Below, in pieces: positions 25,185 through 38,177 of a DNA stretch of 64,000 nt. The stretch lies in the NCBI RefSeq assembly GCF_032854445.1, contig NC_088295.1:67301058-67365057 (forward strand), given 5' to 3'. The number at the start of each line of letters is the position of its first letter. The stretch's first letter is position 1. A program made the position numbers and the translations under genes. A model generated the notes under the pieces. That model was not told the DNA's origin. It made no database searches and saw only the letters and a program-made list of their open reading frames with translations. The stretch is from Liolophura sinensis. Lineage: Eukaryota; Mollusca; Polyplacophora; Chitonida; Chitonidae.

Positions 25185-26215
25185 GTAAGCATTCGACGAA
25201 GTTTTAGTTTGAATTTTTTTTTCTTCTAAGGTGAAACTACTCTTACAAATTCATTCTTTAGGTTTTCTTTTGTTTTAAGCGAATAATCGTTTCTAAGTCT
25301 CTGCACTAAGAAATGTTGCCCGTATTCTCATCACATCAGTGTGCCATGACATAGTGCAAAGAAAAGGGTTCCATATCGAGACGCTTTGACATTCTAAAGC
25401 TAAATTTTTACATATTCTCTTTCTGATATGTCATTTATTTGGAACTTACGTGATGCTTTCACTTGTATATCCGTTCCATTACCCATTTGTACCATTATCT
25501 TAAGATTGACTTCCAGTGGGCTTTTGAGATATTGTGTTTCAGGAGCGGAAAAAACACCATGAAACGATATAATTTCAAACCTTAATCATATAAATTACAG
25601 CCCTTTCGCACCATAGTATATTTCTTTTAGCCAGTCACCTATATTCAGCTGTCTGTAAAATCAGCTATACTCGCTACCAAAATTGCCTTTAGTCAGTGAC
25701 ACGTAACAAACAAAGCCCTAAATATTGACATGTTGAACGTTCATACTATTACAAAGAAAATGAAAATATTTCATAATGTTAAACTCCATAATGAAAATAT
25801 TTCATAATGTTAAACTCCATAAGCTTAGTTTCCACACCAAGAACTCATTGCCTCGGGTGACGTCGTAATTACTCAAAAGCCACCTGCATGCTGGACAATT
25901 GGCGTGGAGAGTAATTTGTTTTACAATGGCTGCACCAACAAACGGCCAGAACAAACTGCACGCAGTAACACAACCTACACTGCTATGTCTGCAAACAGAT
26001 TACATTGCTTAAATTTCCTAACATCATTTTCTTGCCGTTGAAACCGAGCTTTTGGACTTTAAAAATAATGGAGTAGAAAAGAGTTCTATCTTCATTTTCC
26101 TGGCAAGAATATGGACTTCCAACATATTCCTTTGTAGGGGTTGTGTTGTTACGTGTAACGCTTAATAAAGGGTAGATTTTAGACGTAAATGTGGAGTGAT
26201 AACAATATTTCCGGA

Positions 26216-26430
26216 CAGGAGTTCGCTGGCTCGAGCGGTTAAAACACTGGCTCACCGGGACTGATGAGGAACAGGCGCTATTACTTTGGCTGTGGCTTTA
26301 GTCAGGATGTTTGTAATGTGCCCAGGGAAGGGCGGTGTTTTATTCCCGGATCTCCGGTTTCCTCCATCCATAAGCCTGATCACTGAGTGAAAAAATCTTG
26401 AGCACTGCGTTCAACACAAATCAAATAAAC
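26216..26430 (+). mobile_element. tRNA-headed SINE in the 5' UTR intron of gene B
   Basis: Paralogue of the element at 6932-7160, inherited through the duplication. Confidence 0.55.
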
Positions 26431-26534
26431 CAATGATTCATGTCTCGACATTTTACTTGACTTTCACTTCGTTAGTTCCAGTAAGTACAGTTTTTGTAGG
26501 ACGTTTTAACCCTAATACAAAGTTTCCCTTTTAG

Positions 26535-29500
26535 ATGGGATCTTTTGATTTTTCTGTCGTGGACTTCTCCATACTGAACATAGCAGATGTTAGGGGAAGC
26601 GAAGTGCCTCTGTTACGGGAATGTGATCAGCTGACGGCATTGGCTGATGAAGTCATGGCGGCTTTAAAGGAATTTGGCATTTGCTACCTAAAGAATCATG
26701 GTATATCCCCCGAAAAGGTTGGATTTTTTGTTCTATGCAATTTTTTGTTTAATATCAATTTCTGTTCGATCATACTGGCAGTAATAAAAGTGGCCTGTAA
26801 TTACGGCCTTAGCACATTTGTATTATTTACCTCCCAAAGAAACGTGTACTATTATTATAATTATATTAAATATACATATATGTACATATTTCATATTCTA
26901 TAGTGGAAGTTTATCCAACTTTTCAACCATTACAGTCTTTAAGAACTAACTGTAATTGACAAGAGCGTAATTTTAGCCTTAAAACACAGGCATTGGTCTA
27001 ATATGTTTACAATAGTTTAATGATGGAGACAAGGTGTCCTTCATCTAATGGTATGAAAGATTACGCCATTAGTTACTGGCAAATGGGCTCTCTCTGATTC
27101 CTCTGTTGTTAGCAAGTAACAGACGAAGTGAAAAAAGCGGTAGTATCAAATGCTTTTAACAAATCAGGTCGCTTGGTCAAATCAAGAACTCGCTGGTTTG
27201 GCTTGCTCTTTAAATTTTGTCATGAACAATCTCGATTCCTCCACCCATAAACCTGACTTTCGTCAAATGAATTAAACATTCTTGAGCACGGCGTTAAGTA
27301 ACAATACAATAAAAATTTTAAAAATCAATAAATCAGTGAATCGATAAACTGAAATCATTTTACGGCACATCTTAAAGAACATTAATAAAAATAATGTGAG
27401 ACTAATTGCGCAAATATGAGTTTAAAATATTCCTCTTTTCTTTTGAAGACAAAGACACTCTTTGACCTTACCCGGGAAGTATTCGCACTTCCGACGGAAG
27501 TGAAGATGCGCATGTCCCGACGACTGGATGCTCTTTACCATGGGTATTGTACTAGAGAGATAGAAAGGTGAGGGTTCAGTTAATAGTAGTTCTGAATCTG
27601 CGAATAGTCTGGCGTGGTTTACAGAATGTGCCGAGCGATTAAGGGCCAAGGGTCAGTTTCACAAAGTGCACTTAGTTCTAGTAAGCCCTTAACTATCATG
27701 ACAACGTATGTTGTAGAGATATAAAGTACACTTAGCTGTGGGCTACTTATCACTAAGTACTCTTCATGAAACCGGCCCAGTCGTCAACATACATTCTGTC
27801 GCCACGCAGCTCTGCAGGTTCTCGGTTCCAACAGCAATAAAGGTGAAAGTTATCAAATCTTCTAATGACAACCCACATAAAGCTGCCAATTAAAATATAT
27901 ACACAACAACAGCTTCAGGTTCATAGAAAATTAAATACTCAGACACCTACTTTAAACACATATCATTTTCCGGTGTTCGTTACACAATAAAAAAAAGTGG
28001 CGGTAAGTAACCCGTTATCTATCTATCTACTTATGCATTTGATTGCTGTTTTACGCCGTACTCAAGAGTATTTCGCCTATTCGACGACGGTCAGCATTAT
28101 AGTGGGAGGAAACCGGACAAAACCTGGGGGAAATCCACGGCCATGAGCTGGTTGTTGGCTCGTATGGCCGGAGAGAAAGCCAGCATGAGCTTTCACAGCG
28201 ACCGTATTGGAAAGAGGCTCCTGGGTCATTGCGCTAATACCTCTGCCCTGGATGCCATAAAATGATGCCCTTGTACCCAACACGGTTCAAGACAAACGTT
28301 GTTGAGTGGGTTGGCCGATAAATGAATTATTTCAGTAGCCAGCTCTGACAGAAAACAGGTCACTGGTGTGCAGAGTAGTGAGAGAACTACATGTTTTAAA
28401 ATGTCCACAAGACTCTTAAGATATGTCAGAATCCGTGGTATCCATTTCCATGAATTTTGATAATTTCATAGCAGAAAATGGTTTACCCTTTATACGAAAC
28501 AGCATTTATGGAAAAAACATAACGCAAAACAGAAAGTACGCTAAATAAGTACTAGGAAGTGTCCAATGGAAAGACTTGATTCTTACATTTAAACACCTTG
28601 TCCCGTGTTACATGTCCCGTGTTAAACACCTTGTCCCGTGTTACATGTGCATTAAAATGCGATAAACACCCAAAGCATACATATACAAGCATTAAAATGA
28701 GCATTAGTTATAACATGCTAGTTAGTTAGGAATATAACATGCATTTCTTATTGCCTAAGCTGTATGTAACCGCCTGGTTACTCACCGATATGATAAGTAT
28801 TTATCTATCAATACGAGGAACATATCAGCCGATAACCTGTGGTTTGCAGATAACTGCTTTTATCTACCTCACGTGCTAACCTTTTCAGATAATAACTGCT
28901 TTTTTCTACCTCACTTGCTCCACACTTAGTTCGCATATGTCATACTAGTGTTTTAAGCGTTGGTCTTGGCGACCGATAACAGCCCCTGACAGCTAAAGGA
29001 ACGTTAATAATGGTATATCCTAAAACATTCAGCATGTATTGAGCTCCGATGGTGCCTATAATACATGTTAATCAAAATGGGGATGAGATGGGGTCTTCAA
29101 TCATTGATGCATATTAGCATACCGTAAACTACCAAATTCTCCATTTAACTGATTGTACATTGGAATGAGCCTGGGGGAAGTCACGGCCACCCGCAGGCAG
29201 GTTACTAGCAAACGCTTCCCACGTAAGACCAGAGGGGAAGTCTCTCAATACACGAGCTGAACTCACAGCCACGGCATCAGTGAGAGGTTCCCAAGTCAAT
29301 ATGTCGTACCAGCAAGTTAACCACTTGGTCAAGGACTCCTCGTTGTATATATATATAAAGCACAATAACTCGAGATAGGTGTTCCATTGTTGAGTTTGTA
29401 TGCGTAAATTTCGAAATCGCGACTTGCGCACTGGAGCTGGGATTAAGATAGTCTATCTTAATCCCAGATTAGAGTACTGGTACTGAGAGCTTAACCCGAC

Positions 29501-32500
29501 TAACTTGACATTCAGGGCCATAGGCTAAAGGTCAATGAACCAATAAAGTTGTTTAATAACGGAAATCTAATGACAGATGTAATGTAATGTTGTATAGCGC
29601 CATCAGCGTCAGTTTTATTGAGGACGAAATCCTGTTATTTCACCTTCACACTTATGGTCATGTGTGTGCAAGTTATGTAAGCTGTGCTTCTTCATTTGAG
29701 CAGGCCAAAAGACGTGACCTCTGTGGAAAGGTACGAGACTTTTATGACGTGTCCTCGACAAGCCTTTGTAAGTACAGTAACATATAAAATGCCAACAAAA
29801 CCAATAATAAAACAAGTTATTTTGAAGTATCACCATCCATGTTATTCCCTTTTTCGGTAAGGCCTAATCAGTGGAATCGCACACCGTTCCAAACTGTAGG
29901 GACATTTTCATGTACCATTTCGAATCTTCTTGTCTTATATACAAAAATATCACATTGAAGATTAAATTGCCCAATTATTCATCTGTCATTTATCTATTAT
30001 CAGAGATCAATTTATTACCTTTATATTATTATGTTGTTTTCACATGCCTATAAATAAATATACATTGTATTCGTTTGCCTAAAATGAAAGGTACACGTCT
30101 GATGAAATTGTTGTGTAGTGGGTTTAAGGTTATAAATATTCATTTATTTATTTATTTATTCTGTTGACGTGGTATACAGTGGTTTACATTTTGTTTCGTT
30201 GATCATCTCCTCCAGGCCTGGCCGGACGAGGTGCCTGCTTTTAAACCGGCATCCTTGGACGTGTTCTATGAGTTCGAGGAGTTGTCTTTTCGTGTCTTTG
30301 ATGTTTTGGCAGTTGGCCTCGGCCTGCAGGTAACACATCTTCAAATTGAGGTTACAATGCATATGTTTTTTAAAATTCTTGAAGACAAAGAAAACACTAA
30401 AGTGATGAAAGTACCAGATGAAAGATCTGATCAAGATTTATTCGGAGAAAGCGTGCATATGTAGGCCTATACACATTTGGAGTGGTGAAATCTAGCGGTC
30501 CATGAGTGTTCAGTGGCAAAATCCTGATGTGACGTCACTGGTCCCAATAAGTCAGAAAAGGTCAACGTAGAACCAGACGTTTCAAATACATGTACATTTT
30601 ACTAGGTTGTACAATTTAAAAAAAAAAAAAATTTCTGTACAGTGTTATCTGACATATATTCCACATACATTCTGACATATGTTTTCTTTGCCTTTAAAAT
30701 ACTTATGTGAAGCCAAATGTTTGAAAATCAAGTTAACATGAAATCCGAAATGTAAATCGATTACCCAAATTCACATGTTCGTACATGTATGTTCCAAAGC
30801 AGGTTATAGGTTACGAGTGATATCTTGTGTTTAGGTTTTAATCACTATCGCGGTTTTGAACCTTTCTTTTTCAGGATCGTGGATTTTTAAGACGAAGCCA
30901 CATGGAAGACAGTGGGGATCTGAGAAATTTTCTCTATCACAGTTATCCCGATGATTTCGGTAGGTAAAGGATTCTATTCCATCTTACCCCGATGAATTCG
31001 GTAGGTAAAGGATTTTATTCCATCTCACCCCGATGATTTCGATAGGTAAAGGATTCTATTCCATCTCACCCCGATGATTTCGGTAGGTAAAGGATTTTAT
31101 TCCATCTTACCCCGATGATTTGGGTAGGTAAAGGATTCTGTTCCATCTTACCCCGATGATTTCGGTAGGTAAAGGATTTTATTCCATCTTACCCCGATGA
31201 TTTCGGTAGGTAAAGGATTTTATTCCATCTTACCCCGATGATTTCGGTAGGTAAAGGACTCTATTCCATCTTACCCCGATGATTTGGGTAGGTAAAGGAT
31301 TCTTTTCCATCTTACCCCGATGATTTGGGTAGGTAAAGGATTCTGTTCCATCTTACCCGATGATTTCGGTAGGTAAAGGATTCTATTCCATCTTACTGGA
31401 TGATTTCGGTAGATAAAGGATTCAATTCCATCTTACCCCGATGATTTCGGTAGGTAAAGGATTTTATTCCATCTTACCTCGATGATTTGGGTAGGTAAAG
31501 GATTTTATTCATATTAATCTCACATACTCAGTGATGTAACACTGTTATACACTGAAGTCGGGGATAGGTTGTGCCTATGTGTTCATCCATGCAAAGTTGA
31601 AGAATGAAAAGATAGAAACACAATTTTAAGGTAAATTTTTGTAAAAACAATGCATGCGGGAGTAGTAAGAAAAACACTGGGACACAACGCTTGCGCACTA
31701 AATCGAGATCGGATCGGGTTGCATCTGTGCGTCGATCCAAAATATTGTAAAAAAAAAACCAAATCTGCGGTGATCTGTCGTTGTTACAGGCTTATGTCTA
31801 TTTTATGTTTCTTCCTTTGATCAGTTCCAAAACCGCAACAAGTCCGACTCACAGAACATTATGACGTTGGAACTGTGTCATTTGTTTACCAACGTGACGT
31901 TGGAGGACTAGAGGTAAATGACATATTAAAGACAACCTTCCAAGTATCTCAACATAATTTTTTTTCCAATTTGACCAGCTATGAACCATCATGTCGGATC
32001 CTTTCTTAAGTGATTATCTATGTTATTCAAGAGATATGAATATAAAAGATACTGAAAATGAAGCAATGAGAATATGTTGTGAGAACATGACTATAACGTA
32101 ACTATATGTTTAAATAACATATTTGTATTCACTGGAGGATTTTATAAGATCGCCCTTGAAGTATTCAACACAACCCACATATCTTATACAATATATTAGT
32201 GCAGCACAATGATTCCGGAACTTCTCACCAGTGCTGTCGACGTGAGTTCAAATCCAGCTCATACTGTATAGCTTCCTCACAGGAAGGTCCTTAACAATGA
32301 AATACATGGATAAATCAGTATGTTAGATTTAATTTGTTTAAGATGGGATAGCACTGTCTATGATCATCTGTCATCTGAGAAGCATTTCTGGGTTCCTGTA
32401 AAGATCTTGCCACGCAGATTTTATTGAATGTGCGTAACCATTACGTGAATGGCTTTTAATCATAAGTCAGATAAAACATCATACATCCGACAGGTTGTAT

Positions 32501-35324
32501 ATGTGGGCATGTGTCAAGGTGCAGAAAAACAGGCGCATTTTGAGTATACTACTGTGTGCATGGAAACCTGTTTTAACAAATGAATTGGTTGGCCAGGCTG
32601 CGACAAGCACGCGACAGCAGATTATAGTTACAATGTAACTACGAATATATCAGTATAACTCACCATAGGCGTTACACTCGTTGCCCTTTGAGTACGAATG
32701 CCTCAATACATTTCAGCTATCATGCCGTCTTGGCTACTTCTACCTAGAAATACCCCATAACATTCCAGTTACAGTATCATGATTTGTTCAGTTGCCTTCC
32801 GACTACGAGTACCTCTTCAGGCACAAATTACCCCACGCTGGTATAGCCACATTGCCCCCCCCCCCCCTTATTACTTGCTGAACATCTTACCACATATCAT
32901 ATTGTCGTAACTACTTTGGTTTAGCTGACCTCACAGGTTTTCCTCTTTCCAAACTCTGTAAACTTGACTTCTGTCCATTGAGCGAAATAGTAATATAGTT
33001 TGGAGTAAAGAATAAAGTCCTACCTTTCTTCATTAACACAAACCAGAGAAAAGACTAGAAATTCCCTACCCACCTTACAAATAAAACTCAGAAACACAAC
33101 TTGAATTAGTGTATGAGTTAAGAAATAACACTGATATTTTTTTATTCCAGGATGTAAACTTTGCCACGATAAGGTTTTTTGGGGGGTTTTTTTCGCCAAC
33201 AATTTTAAACTCCAACATTGTTTCTCTTGAAAGATTTGTTTTTGATCCACAATCTTTTTTCCATGCAAGTTATTCTCGTTCATCGTTATTTTTCCTCCAA
33301 GAATTATTTTTTACCTCCACCATTCACATGATCACTTCAAGACTCATATGAATGGCCATGGATGAAAATAACAAGTCTTCCACTAATAAAGAATCTTTGA
33401 ATTAGTAATCATTTAACTTGAAACTAATTTTAGATCAAAAAAATTAATATTTCATAAAAGAAGTAAAATAAACGAAAAAAGAAACTTATTGGGGTAAAAT
33501 CCAGCCTTGGTGTTTTTTTTTTTACACTTTAGTATTCCATACTTTCATCAGTATAGTGATGGAGCTGTATATGCAAGCTATATAAACCCCTTTTTGTTTA
33601 CCGCAAGATTCAAACGAAATCCGGAAAGTGGATTGGCGTCCCATGCATCCCTGGCACAGTGCTTCTGTTAACTGGTAAACTCATGGAAAGATGGACGAGT
33701 GATAGGCTCAAAGCTGTGGTGAGATTTTTTTTCTTTGTCATTTAATGTCAATTCAATTTAATGCCGATTCAATTAAGTGCAAGTAACAAACGAAAAAACT
33801 AAATATTCTCTATTTACCTAAAACAGTAACTGAAAGAAAGCAACATTTGCATCAACATCTAACACTATAAATAATTAACTAACGTTTATATGAACAATCT
33901 TCATAGTTTTGTATTTTGTTCACTATAGTGGGAATATTTTTGTGACATTTCAATCTAGGGTGCTCAGGCTTTCTTAGACCACTCCGAAAGCCCAATTCAG
34001 TTCATTTGGTTTATATTATTCGAAAAGGACCTGGTATTATAAGGCAGGAAAATCGGCCTCAGTGCAAAAAATTGTGACCCTCTAAAAGCGAAGCTGACTA
34101 TAGCTGTAATTCACAGCTGTTGGTACCTTCGTAAGGCCACTTCGGTTTTCAGTTCCGTACAAATCCTCTTTTCCTGCTATATGACAAACGTGCGATTTAT
34201 AAACCTTTCAAAATATCCACTGAAGCGAGTCTATATCCGTGTATGGCGACATAGATCATAAAATCCAAAAATTGTAGCCCATGGTCTAGTCACACCGAAA
34301 CACATCTTCGATTTAGACACTGTAAAGTGGGGCACAAAAACTGCATCCCACATGTAACTTGCTGAAAAATAAATATATAACAAATGTAACTTTCAGCATT
34401 ATAATTCCAGTACATATTACACATACTGTAGCATGGCAAGGTAGTGATAGGCGACCACATGTGCTCTCAAGCAGGATTCACGTATGATTTCGGTGTAGTT
34501 GCTACACGTTACTCATGAGCATACCTAACAGTTATTGATTCTGATTCCTGAAAACACGTATTTAACACAAGTTATATCTTGATTCACACATAAAAAATGT
34601 TTCCAGTGAAAAAGAAATGAACAACTGAGATTCTAACTCTTTCTCTAAGTGCTACGTATTCTCCACACTGACATTGTTAGTTCACTATTTCATGAAAGAT
34701 GCCTTTCATATCTCGTCAGAAATTCGTATTTTGAACTTTGTATAGCTTATGCTTTACATATGAGGGCAAACGTTAACCAACACGAAACTTTGAGAGCACG
34801 TACCAATTCATACGTGAAGGTTTCATTTAAAATGTTTTTGGTTAACGTCTATCTGCATACATTAAATTAAAATCACAGTGCCTCGGGTTATTACTAAACA
34901 ATCACCTCCTCTATTACTATATAACTTCACGTTAGCGCTTAGCGCTTGGACTGAGTTTTAGTACTTCTGCTTCAGAAATTTACAGAATTGTTCTACATGG
35001 GGTTTTGAAATTTGCACTTTCTTATAGTTCTTAGTCTTAATGCACTTTATCCGCCTAACCGTACCAGTCTTTTCTTTGATAAGACTGACCATGTTTATCT
35101 CGATGTGTTATATTACATTCCAACATTCCTTCCAGTTCCATCGGGTTGCTATCCCAGAGGACCAGGCTTCAAGACGCAAAGATAGACAGTCGCTAGCGTT
35201 TTTCCCGCTTACGGCCGATGATTTTGAGTTCCGTTGCTTGGATGGGTCCAATAAATACGACCCCATCACTCTGAGAGATTACTGCGCAAAAAATATATTG
35301 AAAGGAGAATATGTCGACGTCTAG
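26535..35324 (+). CDS. Gene B: isopenicillin-N-synthase-like 2-oxoglutarate/Fe(II) dioxygenase, complete, recent duplicate of gene A
   Basis: Predicted exons: 26535-26717, 27449-27567, 29704-29767, 30216-30329, 30875-30959, 31825-31913, 33608-33718, 35136-35324, giving 317 residues. The frame is open and all splice sites match gene A. The metal triad (H200, D202, H257) and R272/S274 are intact. Comparing the coding sequence with A by eye, I find eight base differences, seven of which change amino acids: A7S, S179F, Y197L, M198T and S276A (the 197-198 pair takes four base changes in six positions). The 197-198 changes sit just before the HYD metal motif. The biochemical role should be that of gene A, unless these substitutions alter substrate choice. 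Intron 5 starts with a 14-unit minisatellite containing copies of the donor. Confidence 0.88.
28032..28251 (-). mobile_element. tRNA-derived SINE (intron 2 of gene B)
   Basis: Paralogue of 8758-8967, but retains about 10 bp ('tattggaaag') that are missing there. Confidence 0.65.
29437..29467. repeat. Perfect 15-bp hairpin (31 bp), copy in gene B
   Basis: Same hairpin as 10161-10191, in intron 2. Confidence 0.7.
30946..31509 (+). repeat. 40-41 bp minisatellite, 14 units, derived from the exon 5/intron 5 boundary of gene B
   Basis: Same origin as 11686-12370, with three fewer units and a different order of unit variants. Units carrying GATAGG, common in gene A, are almost absent here. The array has therefore been reshuffled since the duplication. 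Confidence 0.9.
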
Positions 35325-35845
35325 CATCACCTAAATACACTGGGCTGAGCGACATTCAGACTACAGGATGTCGCCATTTTCGTTATACATAATGGACGTA
35401 ACAATTAGACAATTACAGTTTTGCTTGTTTACATAACCGGATAATGCTCGGAAAAACGGAAATTATTGTGAAAGTGATTTTCAGTTTCTAACAAAAAACG
35501 ATCTTAAAATTAAACTTCACTGCGAAATCATGTTTGTTTTGAAAATGGCAATATCTTGTGTGTGTCTTTTTGTAACTTACTTTTGTTATGCATGTCTTGG
35601 ACTCATCTCGCCCTTCGAGAACACCAGAATGACACCTCTACAATATTCTGGCAAAGGTTTAACCAGAGCGTGGCCTGCGACTTCATTAAGGAGCCCTAAA
35701 AAGTGACATGGTGAGAAAAAAATAGAAATAAACACACACACAGACAACTTTCAAAGTGTCAATTATGTTTTTAATAACAGTATAATTGATTAGTAGAATG
35801 CATAAGTAAGTTGTGCGCACGATTTAATAAAGACCTTTTAATAAA
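35325..35845 (+). other. Predicted 3' UTR of gene B with poly(A) signals
   Basis: AATAAA at 35826-35831 and 35840-35845, followed by a GU/U-rich stretch as in gene A. Confidence 0.5.
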
Positions 35846-36866
35846 CTTTAAAAGCTGTGTTTTTTTTTCTATGTACAATTTTTTTTCTACAATGCTACTG
35901 TTACGGCTTTATTCATCTCTTCAGATGAGAATCATATGACAAGCTATGTGCACACGAGAAAATCATCGCCGGTTGGCTGTGTTCACGTCACAGATCTAGG
36001 AAATCCCCTGAACCAAAATAGCTAAACACTGTACTCTGCCCTGAATATATGAAAATGGTTTATCCCTTATGTTGGCGAGAAGGCCAGTTTATTACCTGAC
36101 TAAATTTTAACCACATTTGCAAAGCATTAAGTAACACTAACCAAACTGACACCGAAGGCTAACAACGTGAGGGCACCTGGAACGTGAAACGATTTTCTTC
36201 TTTCATATAATTTATTTATTAATTTATTTGAATATTGTTTAACGCCATATTCAAGAATTTGCATTGACAAAAATCAGCACATGTGTGCAGCCCGTTTACA
36301 GATGTGTGTCTTGGTATCTTTTGCATCCCCCAGGGCTTTGTTCGCTTTGACCATCTATACATTCCGACTGTAACGCTTCAACAACATATACAATCATGCA
36401 CTACAAAGCGCAAGATCCATAACATTGTTCACCAAATGATGTTCTAAATATCTCACAACAAAACCATAAACACAACGAAATACCATGGTCATACAAATCC
36501 TCAATAACATAAATATAATGTTTCTGAACTTTACATATTTTTCTTCGGTAATTTCGATTATCTTATCTTCTACAAACTCTTTACACAAGGACAGCTGATA
36601 TGAACAGTCACAGACTCCACACATGCTTGGAATAACTGGAAACATGATCTGCTTCAAACACAACCTCTGCAACAGCCACTTGATGTGAGATGTAGAAATA
36701 AAATGCGCCTGTAAGGTGTAGATGGTAAATGCGGCTGGAGTAGTGGTGCGACAGCGTTGTAAAACAGGCTCCAGGGCGTGTGCTCCAAGCTTCAGGATGG
36801 TTAATGCGCCTGGTGTAGTTGTTCGATAGGTTTGTAAAATAGGCCCCAGGGCGTGTATTACAAGTT

Positions 36867-37091
36867 ATTTATTTATTTGAATAAATTTGAACGTCGGCCA
36901 GCATTATGGTGGGAGGAAACCAGGCAGAGCCTGAGGAAAACCCACAGCCATCCGCAGGTTGCTGCACGACCTTCCCAGGCCGGAGAGGAAGCCAACATGA
37001 GCTGGACTTGAACTCACAGCGACCGCATTGGTGAGAGGCTCCTGGATCATTACGCTGCGCTAGCGTGCTAACCAACTGAACCACGGAGGCC
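36867..37091 (-). mobile_element. tRNA-derived SINE, tail partly deleted
   Basis: Paralogue of 17821-18091. The 'gtgttttacgccgtactc' part of the tail is replaced by a short 'aataaatttga' stretch. Confidence 0.7.
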
Positions 37092-38177
37092 CATGTACTA
37101 CAAGTTTCAGGCTGGGATTCGGATTAGAGGTTTATATACCCTTAGAGAATCTGGCTTGACAGTACGAAAACAAGCTTCAGCCAAATTCAGCTAAACTGTT
37201 CTGTGAGAATATTCTGAATTTACAAAAGCGACGAGGAGCACTGAAGCGTCATGCCGAAAAATCTGACATGATACCCGACTCAATAACATAATATTGACAC
37301 CAGGCCAGTAAGTCATGTTCCCGTGCTCTAACCTCTCAGTGCTGAGTGACAAGCCAAGTATCAACAAGTACCATTTTTAAAGCTTTTGGTATGACCCGAT
37401 CCGGGTTTGATCTCAGAGGCGGATCTCAAAAACCATTAGTCCACCGAAGTTACCCTTTAGAATCGAATTTCTTAGTTCAATACAATGTGTTTTAGCATTA
37501 ACATGCATGCAGTATGAACTAAATATTACGAAAGTGTGCATCTCAATGTTTTGGGCAAGATAAATATGTAGTATTTCAACGTCTCCAGTTAGCTTGTTTC
37601 TAGATAGAGTAATATAACCGTAATCACCCCCACTTTCACAGCAGTGTTTCTTGGTACACCTGGTCAGTCTTAGTGCAGACATCTGTATAATACTGCTTCA
37701 CTAAAACGCCATGTCAAAGCCACCAGGTTTCGCTGCAGACGATTTGCATGAATCTGGCCAGTGAGATTGTAGCTCTCACTGTTTCTGCTACAGGTCCAAG
37801 TTAGGAGGTTTGTAGGCTACCTGGTGAAAGTCGGGTGGTTTACTTAGGCCACTCCGGGTTCGTCCTCCCAAAGCCCAACCGACCCCCTGTACGAGAAAAA
37901 TTCTCAAGAAGGGCGTTAAACACCAATTAACTGACTCAGTGTAGTAAAATGACAATAAAGTAAAGATTTCATTGTTACGCCTGACCCAATGGTATAAATG
38001 CAGCTTTTCTTCGTGTGAAATTCGAGGATTGAATTCACATAAGCCTCCCTGGTCACTGTGCATTGTTTTAATGTGATTGTCTGTAATATGTGATGACAGC
38101 ACAGCATTTTGAGTTATTGTAGACCAGAGGCGTCTAATAAATTAAAATTAACATCACTGGATTTTCTTACCTAATTG

